The notes beneath the pieces are model-generated. The model ran no database searches. It saw nothing but the letters and a program-made list of their open reading frames with translations, and was not told the DNA's origin. Positions 9,457-20,277 of a stretch of 64,000 bases of DNA are shown in pieces. Positions within the stretch are counted from its first letter, which is position 1, and every line of letters starts with the position of its first letter. A program made the translations under genes and the position numbers. Origin of the DNA: an uncultured Eggerthellaceae bacterium (GTDB lineage: Bacteria; Actinomycetota; Coriobacteriia; Coriobacteriales; Eggerthellaceae); NCBI GenBank assembly GCA_944321455.1, contig CALULI010000006.1, positions 372,001 through 436,000 on the forward strand, written 5' to 3'.

Positions 9457-10260
9457 TTAGCGCAAAACTACGCTGGGATTTCGGCGAGGAGCTGTTCGCT
9501 TGTACGAAACGGCAGGATATCCCACCAACATGCACGCAACCAACGGCTTTTCCTGTAAATCCATATCAAGATAAGCCTGCGCTTGGGGCAGCGCTTCAAT
9601 AATGCGGCGAACGTAGCCGTTATACAAAACGCCAACGCCAATGGTTGAGCCAACCATCTCAATTGCTGCAGCCGCAAGTCCACCATCAAGCGGGTCGGGC
9701 GCTTGGATGCAGAGAAGCGCAGGCGCGTTGCGGAAGAGAAAATCACGCTGATAGGCTGGTGCATCAGTACAAGAGCGCATCGCCATAAAGGAATCCATGG
9801 TTTCAGAAGGCAGCACCTCAAGCGTTCCTGTGTTGTGCTGAGCTTCCAATTCATCCCAAATAAGCTGTTTAAACGCATCAAAGCTATCCTGCACAAACAC
9901 AAAACGGCATGCCTGACGGTTCACGGCCGTAGGCATATGGGTCGCGCCATCAATCAAGGTATGCAAATCTTCCATGGACACAGGCCTGTCTTGAAAGTTG
10001 CGAATGCTGCGGCGCATTTTGATGGTGTTAATCATGGCATCAGTTGAAATAGAAAACGTATCTTTGTCGAATTCGATCACGGGATCGCTATACGTTTCAA
10101 TGGACACAGCGCCATGAGGGCAAATGGCAACGCAGTGACCACAGAGAAAACAGGAGGTTTCGCATACGGCTTTACCATCCTGGATGTGAAGGGCATGGGA
10201 TATGCAATCGCTCACGCATGTGCCGCACCCCACACAGCGGTTTGTATCAATGTTCACCAT
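9457..10260 (-). CDS. Ferredoxin-nitroreductase fusion protein
   Basis: A 267-residue redox protein. The N-terminal about 60 residues hold two 4Fe-4S motifs (CVGCGTCVSDC and CFLCGHCVAICPHG). The rest is an FMN-dependent nitroreductase domain, beginning with RRSIRNFQDRPV (the FMN phosphate-contacting arginines) at about residue 83. Such fusions pass electrons from low-potential donors to flavin and are common in anaerobes. The substrate is unknown. The ATG at 10260 (MVNIDTNRCVGCG) follows a GAAGG ribosome-binding site. The longer start at 10311 lies in a repeat and is rejected. It is monocistronic, with repeats both upstream and downstream. Confidence 0.85.
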   Translation of the reverse strand: MVNIDTNRCVGCGTCVSDCISHALHIQDGKAVCETSCFLCGHCVAICPHGAVSIETYSDPVIEFDKDTFSISTDAMINTIKMRRSIRNFQDRPVSMEDLHTLIDGATHMPTAVNRQACRFVFVQDSFDAFKQLIWDELEAQHNTGTLEVLPSETMDSFMAMRSCTDAPAYQRDFLFRNAPALLCIQAPDPLDGGLAAAAIEMVGSTIGVGVLYNGYVRRIIEALPQAQAYLDMDLQEKPLVACMLVGYPAVSYKRTAPRRNPSVVLR

Positions 10261-10277
10261 AGCGAAACCTTCTTTCC

Positions 10278-10331
10278 TAACCCTTCGGCGCGTTACTGCC
10301 CTTCGGCACATTACTAACTATTCGGTATATT
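10278..10331. repeat. Three degenerate 18-bp tandem units
   Basis: The stretch reads as CCCTTCGGCGCGTTACTG, CCCTTCGGCACATTACTA and ACTATTCGGTATATTAGA in direct succession, upstream of the nitroreductase start. The first two units differ at three positions and the third is more diverged. Confidence 0.7.
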
Positions 10332-10339
10332 AGACAAAA

Positions 10340-10368
10340 ATCCCGCCCATGACATGCATAGACGGGAT
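10340..10368 (-). terminator. Terminator after tRNA-Ser(CGA)
   Basis: Inverted repeat ATCCCG(T)C / GGCGGGAT (arms at 10340-10348 and 10361-10368) is followed on the minus strand by TTTTTG. It lies nine bases past the tRNA 3' end. Confidence 0.65.
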
Positions 10369-10377
10369 CTGAAATTC

Positions 10378-10470
10378 TGGCGGAAGGAGAGGGATTTGAA
10401 CCCTCGTTACCGGGTGTGCCGGTAAAACGGTTTTCGAGACCGCCGCATTCAGCCGCTCTGCCATCCTTCC
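10378..10470 (-). tRNA. tRNA-Ser (anticodon CGA)
   Basis: The reverse strand folds as a class II tRNA. The acceptor GGAAGGA pairs with TCCTTCC, followed by G and an encoded CCA (10378-10380). The anticodon loop CTCGAAA gives CGA. A long variable arm (CCGGCACACCCGG) and a T-arm with GGTTCAAATCC complete the fold. It is 93 nt long. Confidence 0.95.
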
Positions 10471-10494
10471 AAAAACAAATTGCTAGGTAAAAGA

Positions 10495-10514
10495 AAACGC
10501 CCTTGCGAGCGTTT
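10495..10514 (-). terminator. Short hairpin between the two tRNA-Ser genes
   Basis: AAACGC / GCGTTT arms (10495-10500 and 10509-10514) are followed on the minus strand by TTCTTTT. It is a small terminator-like hairpin downstream of tRNA-Ser(GGA). Confidence 0.5.
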
Positions 10515-10558
10515 ATGCAATTTGTATTATCACAAACACCTTTCGGTGGTACATATTC

Positions 10559-10651
10559 TGGCGGAGAGATGGGGATTCGAACCCCAGGTACGCTTTTGGC
10601 GCACACACGATTTCCAATCGTGCTCCTTAAGCCAGACTCGGACATCTCTCC
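10559..10651 (-). tRNA. tRNA-Ser (anticodon GGA)
   Basis: Class II tRNA on the reverse strand. The acceptor GGAGAGA pairs with TCTCTCC, with G and an encoded CCA at the 3' end. The anticodon loop TTGGAAA sits in an ACGAT/ATCGT stem. The variable arm is long, and the T-loop GGTTCGAATCC is present. It is 93 nt long. Confidence 0.95.
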
Positions 10652-10691
10652 AGCTACACAAAAATCAGTGCGGTAATGTAGTATAGCGAAA

Positions 10692-11486
10692 TTAATACTC
10701 ACTCACAAGAGAATAATAATTATCTTGTGTCAAGATTTTCAACGGAACCTCAAAAAGCCCCTGCATTTTTTCAGTAGTTAACAGTTCTGCCTTGGCGCCA
10801 TCGGCGTAAACAGCGCCTTCCTTCAGCATAACCACGCGATCAATCTCAGGAATAATATCTTCAGGGTAATGCGTGACCAAAATGATTGACTTACCAATAG
10901 CCACTAAATCACGCATCGCTTTGCGCACGTAGTACATACCTTCAGGGTCAAGGGTGCTTGTTGGTTCGTCAAAAACCAACACCTGCGGATCATGAATAAG
11001 AGCGCGCGCAATTAAAACACGGCGTGCTTGACCTGAAGAAAGGGTCAGCGCATCACGGTGAGCAAGATCTCCCACGCCCAGCATGTCTAATGATTTTTGC
11101 GCTTGGGCGAAAGACTCTTCCGTCACCTTGCAATGTTTAGGAACGCCCAGCGCACCGAACAAGCCACCGCACACAATATCAATTACGGGAAGATGAACCG
11201 AAATTTGATCTTGCATCGTGGAAGAAACTACACCCAAAACCTGCTTGATTTCGTTTAAGAGGGGGCGCTCTTTCCCCTTGAAAAGCACAGGTGGTCTATC
11301 GCGATAGAGCGGATAGACCTCGCGCGTGATCAACTGAATGAAGGTAGATTTGCCCGACCCGTTAGGGCCTAACAAGGCAATGTTTTCGCCTTCTGCCAAA
11401 ACGAAGTCGTTAATGGACAAAATGTCCTTGCCGTCACGACGCACCACCGCATCGTGCAGCTCTAATAAAGGAGTTTCTGCTGTCAT
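10692..11486 (-). CDS. ABC transporter ATP-binding protein
   Basis: A 264-residue ABC ATPase. Walker A is GPNGSGKST (about residues 40-48) and the signature reads LSSGQARR, a Ser variant of LSGGQ. Walker B is VLVFDEPTSTLD and the switch His is in ILVTHYPED. No membrane partner lies next to it, so the transported substrate is unknown. The YlmA/ModF group of lone ATPases is a possible relative. Its ATG overlaps the stop of the upstream foldase gene by one base (TAATG), so the two are translationally coupled. Confidence 0.85.
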   Translation of the reverse strand: MTAETPLLELHDAVVRRDGKDILSINDFVLAEGENIALLGPNGSGKSTFIQLITREVYPLYRDRPPVLFKGKERPLLNEIKQVLGVVSSTMQDQISVHLPVIDIVCGGLFGALGVPKHCKVTEESFAQAQKSLDMLGVGDLAHRDALTLSSGQARRVLIARALIHDPQVLVFDEPTSTLDPEGMYYVRKAMRDLVAIGKSIILVTHYPEDIIPEIDRVVMLKEGAVYADGAKAELLTTEKMQGLFEVPLKILTQDNYYSLVSEY

Positions 11487-12739
11487 TATTCAGAAGCACC
11501 TTCATCGGTGGAAGCTTCGCCTGAAGTATCGGTGGATTCTTCAGTTGTTGCTGCCTGATCAGCACTGCCGTCAGCGGAAGCTTCGCCACCTTCGGTATTG
11601 CCGCTACCCTCAGCAGTGCCCTCTGCTGAACCATCGGTCGTGCCATCGGTACCTGCAGTTGCACCATCAGTACCTGCTGCCGTGCCATCGGTGGATTCAG
11701 ATTCATACTGCGTCATGTCCAGGTTGTAAGGCACATTGCTTGGCATGTCGTTAATTTGGATGTCAGCCTGTGACTTATAGTTTTCATACCATTCGTTATA
11801 AGCCGTAGCCTGGTTCTGGCTTGCCAAAATGTCAGAAATGTAGTCCCTGAATTCCTGTGGATAAGCATCAACGGACGTTGCGGTGCCATCACAGCTGAAT
11901 TCGTCAGTGCACTTAATAATATGAATGCCGTAGTCGCTGGTCACAAGGCCCGATACTTGGCCTTTTGAAAGACCATCAAGCGCGGTGGTGTATGAATCAA
12001 CAAAGGTGTTGATAGCGTCCCAACCTACATCGCCACCATTTTCAGCGGAAGCGGTGTCGGTGGAGTACTGCTTAGCGGCATCTTCGAATGAAATTTCGCC
12101 TGAATTAATTTGGTCAAGCACAGTCTGTGCGGTAGTTTCGTCATCAGAAGCAAACAGGATGTGAGATGAACGCTTTGCGCCGTCGAACATAGTGTAGTAG
12201 GTGTTGAGCATTTCAAGCAGTTCGCCATCATCAACTTGATCAGAGTTAGGGGCAACCGTTTCCATCAATTTCTGATCAATGAGTCCCTGCTCAATGGATT
12301 CACGATACTGATCTTCCGTCAAGCCAGCCGTGGAAAGTGCTTCCTGCCATGCAGCATCATCTGCGTAGTTAGACTTCATTTTGTCCAATTCGGTTTGAAT
12401 ATCAGAATCGCTGACCGAAATGCCATTTTCACTAGCAGCCTGCTTCTTCAGCTCAATTTCAACGTAGTAGTCAATAACCTGGCTGCGAACAGTGGAAGGA
12501 TCCAAGGAGTTTTGAGTGAGCCAATTAGCCCAGTCATCATTGCTGGTCAACTCTGAATTGGTGCGGAAATCCTGAATGTATTTAGTGATGGTATCTTCTT
12601 CAATTTCGGTCCCGTTCACGGTTGCCGCAACACCACCGGTATAACCATAGTTCGATCCGCTACATCCAACAAGTGTTAAACAGCAAAGTGCCGACACACC
12701 AACCAAAGACACTTTGCGAAGAAGATTACCGTGTTTCAT
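11486..12739 (-). CDS. PrsA-like peptidyl-prolyl isomerase lipoprotein
   Basis: A predicted extracytoplasmic foldase, 417 residues. The N-terminus has a positively charged start, a hydrophobic core and a lipobox ending LVGCSG, which indicates lipid anchoring at the Cys. A SurA/PrsA-type N-terminal chaperone region follows. Next comes a parvulin (PpiC) domain from about SSHILFASDDE to YGIHIIKCTDEF. The last about 85 residues are low-complexity (TDGTAAGTDGA, EGTAEG, SADGSA), probably a flexible acidic tail. It is the first gene of a two-gene unit with the ABC ATPase. A role in secreted-protein folding is inferred from the family. Confidence 0.88.
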   Translation of the reverse strand: MKHGNLLRKVSLVGVSALCCLTLVGCSGSNYGYTGGVAATVNGTEIEEDTITKYIQDFRTNSELTSNDDWANWLTQNSLDPSTVRSQVIDYYVEIELKKQAASENGISVSDSDIQTELDKMKSNYADDAAWQEALSTAGLTEDQYRESIEQGLIDQKLMETVAPNSDQVDDGELLEMLNTYYTMFDGAKRSSHILFASDDETTAQTVLDQINSGEISFEDAAKQYSTDTASAENGGDVGWDAINTFVDSYTTALDGLSKGQVSGLVTSDYGIHIIKCTDEFSCDGTATSVDAYPQEFRDYISDILASQNQATAYNEWYENYKSQADIQINDMPSNVPYNLDMTQYESESTDGTAAGTDGATAGTDGTTDGSAEGTAEGSGNTEGGEASADGSADQAATTEESTDTSGEASTDEGASE

Positions 12740-12765
12740 ACAAATCCTTTATAGAAGCGAATAAT

Positions 12766-12807
12766 AATGCCACGTCATTGTTGCACAACGAACAATGACG
12801 TGGCATT
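12766..12807 (-). terminator. Long hairpin after typA
   Basis: A perfect 17-bp inverted repeat (arms 12766-12782 and 12791-12807, loop of 8) lies between the typA stop and the foldase start. The T-tract on the minus strand is weak (ATTATTATT), but the stem is unusually long and perfect. Confidence 0.65.
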
Positions 12808-12860
12808 TTCGCACAATTTACTCACGATAGTGGGGCAATTCCCCACGGGTTCTTCACACT

Positions 12861-14675
12861 TTACTTATTCTTGGCTTCCTTTTTACGCTGGGTTGCCGAA
12901 AGAATGCGCTTGCGTAGGCGAATGTGATGAGGTGTGATTTCAACCAATTCATCATCTTCAATGTATTCAAGCGCCTCTTCCAGGGTGAAGGTGGTAGGAG
13001 GGGTCAACTGAATTGCTTTATCAGCACCAGATGAACGCTGGTTACCTAACTGCTTTGCCTTAGCAACGTTAACCACCATGTCGCCTTCTTTAGCAGATTC
13101 GCCAACAATCATGCCTTCATAGCATTCTTCGCCAGGGCCAATAAACAAGATGCCGCGCTGCTGGAGGGTATCAAGAGCATAAGCGACGCTCTTTTCTGTT
13201 GCCATAGCAATCATGCAGCCATTTTTACGATGCTGGAATTCACCGCGGTAAGGACCATATTCGCTGAAGTGGTGGAACATGGTTGCTTCGCCACGGGACA
13301 CATTCAACAGACGCGTGCGCAGACCCATCGTACCGCGCGATGGAATCTTGAAAACCAAGTGGGTTTGATCACCGCGAGGATACATGTCGGTCATTTCGCC
13401 ACCTGCTTGGCCGAAAACCTCAATGCACTTACCCGCATATTCGCTTGGTGTGTCAACGGTTGCCTCTTCAATAGGCTCCATCTTGTTGCCGTTTTCATCG
13501 GTCTTGATAATGACACGTGGACGGCCAACCTGGAATTCAAATCCTTCGCGGCGCATGGTTTCCATCAAAACGGACAGGTGAAGAAGGCCACGACCTGCTA
13601 CTTCAACGCCTGATTTGTCTTCGGTTTCCGTAATGTGCATAGCAATGTTGCTTTCTGCTTCACGGAACAGGCGCTCTTTGAGCTGGCGGGCACCTACAAT
13701 TTCGCCATCGCGACCAACAAGCGGAGACGTGGAAGCCTCAAACACAACCGCCATCGTAGGCTCTTCAATTTCAATAGGCTTGAGCTGAACAGGCGCTTCG
13801 CGACTAGTAACCATATCACCAATGTCAGCATCTTCAACACCAACAACGGCAATAATGTCGCCCGCGTTTACTTCATCAACTTCTTTTTTACCCAGCTCTT
13901 CGAAGGTGAATACCTGCTTGATCATGGTTTGGTAGCGTGTGCCGTCGTTTTTGATAACCAGCACGGGCTCGTTTTTGTGCATGGTGCCTGAGAACAGACG
14001 ACCAACACCAATACGACCGACAAAACTTGAATGGTCAACGGTGCAAATCTGCAGGGCAACTGGACCTGATGGTTCACAGTCAGGAGCAGGGATTTCTTTC
14101 AAAATGGTATCCAGAAGGGGCAACATATTGTTGTTGTCATCACCAGGGTTGTAGCGCGCATAGCCATTAACGGCGCTGGCGAAAATAATAGGGAAATCAA
14201 GCTGTTCGTCGGATGCATCAAGTTCAACCATCAAGTCGAACACTTCATCAACCACTTCTTCAGGACGAGAACCTGGGCGGTCAATCTTGTTAATAACCAA
14301 CACAATGCGAAGGCCAAGCTCTAAGGCGTGACGCAAAACGAAGCGTGTCTGAGGCATAGGACCTTCGAACGCATCAACAATCAGAAGTGCGCCGTCTGCC
14401 ATGTTTAATACGCGCTCAACTTCGCCACCGAAGTCAGCATGGCCTGGGGTGTCAATAACATTAATCTTGACGTCTTTATACGTGATAGAAATGTTTTTCG
14501 ACAAAATAGTGATGCCGCGTTCGCGTTCTTGATCGTTGGAGTCCAAAACGCGCTCTGCAACTTCTTGGTTTTCGCGGAATACACCCGCGGAATAAAGCAA
14601 GCGGTCAACCAGGGTTGTTTTGCCGTGGTCAACATGCGCGATGATAGCAACATTACGGATGTGTTCTTGTTTCAT
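12861..14675 (-). CDS. typA: Ribosome-associated GTPase TypA/BipA
   Basis: A translational GTPase related to EF-G/LepA that binds the 70S ribosome and assists subunit assembly and stress adaptation. The G1 motif AHVDHGKTT is followed by a switch I RERGITI. G3 is [16 protein letters not shown] and G4 is NKIDRPGSR. The C-terminal TypA-specific domain contains [17 protein letters not shown] and ends with [16 protein letters not shown]. At 604 residues it has the normal length. The ATG at 14675 gives the standard start [21 protein letters not shown]. It is monocistronic and bounded by hairpins on both sides. Confidence 0.96.
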   Translation of the reverse strand: MKQEHIRNVAIIAHVDHGKTTLVDRLLYSAGVFRENQEVAERVLDSNDQERERGITILSKNISITYKDVKINVIDTPGHADFGGEVERVLNMADGALLIVDAFEGPMPQTRFVLRHALELGLRIVLVINKIDRPGSRPEEVVDEVFDLMVELDASDEQLDFPIIFASAVNGYARYNPGDDNNNMLPLLDTILKEIPAPDCEPSGPVALQICTVDHSSFVGRIGVGRLFSGTMHKNEPVLVIKNDGTRYQTMIKQVFTFEELGKKEVDEVNAGDIIAVVGVEDADIGDMVTSREAPVQLKPIEIEEPTMAVVFEASTSPLVGRDGEIVGARQLKERLFREAESNIAMHITETEDKSGVEVAGRGLLHLSVLMETMRREGFEFQVGRPRVIIKTDENGNKMEPIEEATVDTPSEYAGKCIEVFGQAGGEMTDMYPRGDQTHLVFKIPSRGTMGLRTRLLNVSRGEATMFHHFSEYGPYRGEFQHRKNGCMIAMATEKSVAYALDTLQQRGILFIGPGEECYEGMIVGESAKEGDMVVNVAKAKQLGNQRSSGADKAIQLTPPTTFTLEEALEYIEDDELVEITPHHIRLRKRILSATQRKKEAKNK

Positions 14676-14712
14676 GTAGCGACCCTTCGTAAAAATACCC
14701 GTTTAACGTAAA

Positions 14713-14739
14713 AAACCAGGGTTAGTATAACCCTGGTTT
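14713..14739 (-). terminator. Terminator after tRNA-Ala
   Basis: A 12-bp perfect stem (14713-14724 with 14728-14739) is followed on the minus strand by a TTTTTT run. It lies ten bases past the tRNA-Ala 3' end. Confidence 0.85.
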
Positions 14740-14748
14740 GACATTTCA

Positions 14749-14824
14749 TGGTGGAGCATAGGGGGATCGAACCCCTGACCTCAGGCTTGCAAAGCCCGCG
14801 CTCTCCCAGCTGAGCTAATGCCCC
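14749..14824 (-). tRNA. tRNA-Ala (anticodon TGC)
   Basis: On the reverse strand the acceptor GGGGCAT pairs with ATGCTCC, followed by A and an encoded CCA. The D-arm is AGCTCAGCTGGGAGAGC. The anticodon loop TTTGCAA sits in CGGGC/GCCTG-type pairing, and the T-loop is GGTTCGATCC. It is 76 nt long. Confidence 0.96.
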
Positions 14825-14874
14825 ATGTATGATGGTTATTATAAACCATACGCGAACCATCGGTATGTTTATTA

Positions 14875-14918
14875 ATAAACGCTCCACCGGCTAACTCGGC
14901 TCACGATGGAGCGTTTAT
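14875..14918 (-). terminator. Terminator after tRNA-Ile
   Basis: A 12-bp perfect outer stem (14875-14886 with 14907-14918) carries an inner CCG/CGG pairing. It lies nine bases past the tRNA-Ile 3' end and is followed on the minus strand by an A/T-rich TTAATAAAC stretch. Confidence 0.65.
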
Positions 14919-14927
14919 CGGTACAAA

Positions 14928-15004
<77 letters not shown>

Positions 15005-15105
15005 GAAAATCGCGCTTGATTACTTTATTACACGTGTTTCGTTGGGTCAAGCCTTTTTTGAAAATTTTTTTACATTCTCAAATAAGCTACCTGTATCCAA
15101 CCTGT

Positions 15106-17625
15106 TTAGTCTAAGAGCGACATCTGATTATCCGCAGTTTCCTGGCTGTTCTTTTTCTTTTCCGTCTTGGATGCGTTGTTATTGTTCGAAATAGCAATGG
15201 CCGTTACTTTGTCTTTCTTTGCCACGTTCATAATGGTGACACCCTGCGTCGAACGTCCCAACTGAGAAATTCCCGAAACAGGGGTGCGAACCACAATGCC
15301 CTCTTCGGTGATGATCATGATTTCATCATCAGAATCTACCACTTCCATTGCCGCCAAAAGACCCTTCTTGGTGGTCATGGTAATGGTGTAGACACCTTGG
15401 CCGCCACGGTGATGAACAGGATATTCACTGATTGGCGTGCGCTTGCCGTATCCCAATTCCGTGATAACCAACAGCTCTGAATCAGGGCGGGCAATTTCCA
15501 TACCTAAAACACGCGCGTCAGCGTTGACCTTCATGCCGCGTACACCCATGGTGTCACGACCCATAGCACGAACTTCTGATTCATCCCATTGAATTGCCTT
15601 ACCAGCAGAAGAAACCATAATAATCTTTTCGCCAGGAGCAACACGCTTAACAGAAATCAAGCGGTCATCTTCCTTTAAGTTGATAGCAATCAAACCATCA
15701 CGGCGCGTGCGGTCATATAGTTTCATGGATGTCTTTTTAACCATACCCTGTGCCGTCGCGAACATGAGGTATTCATCTTCAGGAAAATCTTTGGTAGCAA
15801 TAACAGCCTCAACTGTTTCGCCCTTTTCCAAAGGAAGCAAGTTCACAATAGCGCTACCACGAGCATGACGGGATGCCTCAGGCAATTCGTATACCTTCAA
15901 GCGATACACCTTGCCGAAGCTTGAGAAGAAGAGCATGTAATCATGCGTTGAGGCAATAAAGAGATGCTCAACAAAATCGCTTTCTTTCAAGTTGACACCC
16001 TGCATACCCTTGCCGCCACGCTTTTGCTGGCGATACGTTGCCACAGGAATACGCTTCACATAACCAGCTTGGGTCACGGTGATAGCCACTTCTTCTTCAG
16101 CAATTAAATCTTCAACATCTAATTCTTTTGCCTCGTTGGTAATCTTGGTCAGACGAGGTGTTGAATACTTTTCTTTAATCTCTTGCAGTTCTTCTTTGAT
16201 AATCTTGCGAACCAGCGATTCGTCACTCAAAACTTGCTTGTAGTACGCAATCTTTTCATGCAATTCTTTGAGTTCCGTTTCAATCTTATTGCGCTCCAAG
16301 CCCGTCAAACGACGCAGTTTCATTTCAAGAATTGCTTCAGATTGACGCTCGGTCAACTTAAAGCGCGTCATTAAATGTTCTTTTGCTTCAGCATCGGTTG
16401 CGGAATTGCGAATGATTTGGATAACTTCGTCAATGTTATCCAACGCAATAACAAAACCTTCAAGAATATGAGCGCGTGCTTCTGCTTTTTTGAGGTCATA
16501 GCGCGTACGACGCTCAATAACTTCTTCCTGGTGAAGAATGTAGTAGTGCAGAATCTCCTTTAAGGAAAGCGTGCGAGGAATACCATTGACCAGCGCAAGC
16601 ATATTGCAGCCAAAGCCAATTTGAAGCTGCGTATGCTTGTAAAGCTTATTCAGGACAACTTGCGGAATTGCCTGCTGCTTAAGTTCAATAATAATGTCGA
16701 TACCATGGCGGTCTGCGCCGTCATGAACATTAGAAATCTCAGGAAGTTTTTTATCGCGAATCAGATCAGCAATTTTCTTCAAAAGGTTGGTACGGTTGAC
16801 CTGATAAGGAATTTCGCTAATAACAATAGATTTCTTACCGTTTTTACCTTCTTCAACACGGCATTTTGAACGAATAGTAATGCTGCCGCGACCTGTTTCG
16901 TAGGCCTGCTTAATACCTTCCTTACCCATAATGATGCCACCCGTTGGGAAGTCAGGGCCAGGAAGAACGCTCATTAATTCTTCAGTGGTGACATCGGGGT
17001 TATCAAGCATCATGCAGGTAGCATCAATAGTTTCACCCAAGTTGTGTGGGGGAATGTTAGTTGCCATACCAACCGCAATACCTGATGAACCATTAACTAA
17101 CAGATTAGGGAAGCGGGCAGGAAGAACCGTTGGCTCCTCTAAGCTTTCGTCGTAGTTAGGTTGAAAATCAACCGTTTCCTTATCAAGGTCGCGGAGTAAT
17201 TCCATTGCGGGATTATCAAGACGGGCTTCGGTATAACGCATAGCTGCTGCCGAGTCACCGTCGATAGAACCAAAGTTACCGTGACCATCAACCAGAGGTA
17301 CGCGCATGGAAAACGGTTGCGCTAAACGAACCATAGTTTCATACACTGCTAAGTCACCATGAGGATGATACTTACCAATAACGTCACCAACGGTACGAGC
17401 GGACTTAACGTGAGGACGGCGAGGGGTAATGCCGCTTTCATTCATCGCGTACAAAATACGACGATGAACAGGCTTTAAGCCGTCACGTACGTCAGGAAGA
17501 GCACGGGAAACAATAACGCTCATGGAGTATTCCAAGAACGATGTACGCATTTCTTTACTTAATTCAGCAGGAATAATCGTTGATCCTGTTGTATTAAGCG
17601 TTTCATTATTATTGTTATCTACCAA
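15106..17625 (-). CDS. gyrA: DNA gyrase subunit A
   Basis: The breakage-reunion subunit of gyrase, which introduces negative supercoils. The 839-residue product has the catalytic Tyr at about residue 131 ([11 protein letters not shown]), the winged-helix region and coiled coil. The six-bladed C-terminal pinwheel carries a GyrA box (QKRGGKG). In the quinolone region it reads [14 protein letters not shown], so Leu92 stands at the position of E. coli Ser83 and Glu96 at that of Asp87. Leu there is the classical fluoroquinolone-resistance substitution; whether it is native to this lineage is unknown. It follows gyrB by 33 bases. The C-terminus is Asn/Lys-rich. Confidence 0.97.
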   Translation of the reverse strand: MVDNNNNETLNTTGSTIIPAELSKEMRTSFLEYSMSVIVSRALPDVRDGLKPVHRRILYAMNESGITPRRPHVKSARTVGDVIGKYHPHGDLAVYETMVRLAQPFSMRVPLVDGHGNFGSIDGDSAAAMRYTEARLDNPAMELLRDLDKETVDFQPNYDESLEEPTVLPARFPNLLVNGSSGIAVGMATNIPPHNLGETIDATCMMLDNPDVTTEELMSVLPGPDFPTGGIIMGKEGIKQAYETGRGSITIRSKCRVEEGKNGKKSIVISEIPYQVNRTNLLKKIADLIRDKKLPEISNVHDGADRHGIDIIIELKQQAIPQVVLNKLYKHTQLQIGFGCNMLALVNGIPRTLSLKEILHYYILHQEEVIERRTRYDLKKAEARAHILEGFVIALDNIDEVIQIIRNSATDAEAKEHLMTRFKLTERQSEAILEMKLRRLTGLERNKIETELKELHEKIAYYKQVLSDESLVRKIIKEELQEIKEKYSTPRLTKITNEAKELDVEDLIAEEEVAITVTQAGYVKRIPVATYRQQKRGGKGMQGVNLKESDFVEHLFIASTHDYMLFFSSFGKVYRLKVYELPEASRHARGSAIVNLLPLEKGETVEAVIATKDFPEDEYLMFATAQGMVKKTSMKLYDRTRRDGLIAINLKEDDRLISVKRVAPGEKIIMVSSAGKAIQWDESEVRAMGRDTMGVRGMKVNADARVLGMEIARPDSELLVITELGYGKRTPISEYPVHHRGGQGVYTITMTTKKGLLAAMEVVDSDDEIMIITEEGIVVRTPVSGISQLGRSTQGVTIMNVAKKDKVTAIAISNNNNASKTEKKKNSQETADNQMSLLD

Positions 17626-17658
17626 GATAAACTCCTTACAAAAGGTATCGAACGATTA

Positions 17659-19635
<1,977 letters not shown>

Positions 19636-19655
19636 CTAAAAGCTATAACTAATTT

Positions 19656-19661
19656 ATTATA
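19656..19661 (-). promoter_or_regulatory. Probable -10 box upstream of gyrB
   Basis: A perfect TATAAT on the minus strand lies about 60 bases before the gyrB ATG in an AT-rich gap. No clear -35 is found at the standard spacing, so only the -10 is called. Confidence 0.4.
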
Positions 19662-19749
19662 GCAGATAACTTATAAAATTATCGAATCTAAGCGTGCTGT
19701 AATGCTTTCTAACGGGCGATCTTTTATGAATTAGTTAAAAATTATAGAT

Positions 19750-20277
19750 TTATAGCATTCCGTGCTTCTTTTCGGCAGAAATTGCTCTTCTGAATGATTC
19801 TTTTAATTGCCCTTCAGGTAAGTCTTTTATGAGTGTTTCTATATCGTATTTTTCTTTTTCCGTTAAAGGACGCGGCTGATTTTGTAATTTTTTTTCAAGT
19901 TTTTCTTGCTCTTCCTTAAACGGATAGTTGAGGCGATACGATCCCTTAGAAATCTTGATACTAAAATCACCAATAATCACATCGAATAATTCACGGTATT
20001 TCAAACGAATCAATTCTCGGCGCGCGTTTAATTCCGCTGCAATCGTGGAATTATCAACATACACCGTTAGATGTTGGATTTGAGGGTCCTCTTTGTCTTT
20101 TATGAGATACACAGCATTCGTGTGCATGAGAAAAATAGGTTGAACTACCTGTTTAAACTGTCTATATACGTGTTTAATACGAAGATTGATAAGCCGCTGA
20201 TGTTTAACTTCATCAGATTGCATCTCAAAAAACGGATCAATGGCGTTTGTAATATGGCGGAAATTTTCATAACCCAT
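19750..20277 (-). CDS. DUF721/DciA-like protein
   Basis: A 175-residue protein in the place where DUF721 (DciA) genes sit between recF and gyrB in Actinobacteria. DciA-family proteins help load the replicative helicase DnaB in bacteria lacking DnaC/DnaI. The middle segment (LTVYVDNSTIAAELNARRELIRLKY) matches the family pattern of an RNA/DNA-binding alpha-beta core. The C-terminal third is Lys/Glu-rich and helical. Its ATG overlaps the recF stop by one base (TAATG), so it is coupled to recF. The family call rests on position and the core pattern. The DnaB-loading role is known for homologues and inferred here. Confidence 0.75.
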   Translation of the reverse strand: MGYENFRHITNAIDPFFEMQSDEVKHQRLINLRIKHVYRQFKQVVQPIFLMHTNAVYLIKDKEDPQIQHLTVYVDNSTIAAELNARRELIRLKYRELFDVIIGDFSIKISKGSYRLNYPFKEEQEKLEKKLQNQPRPLTEKEKYDIETLIKDLPEGQLKESFRRAISAEKKHGML

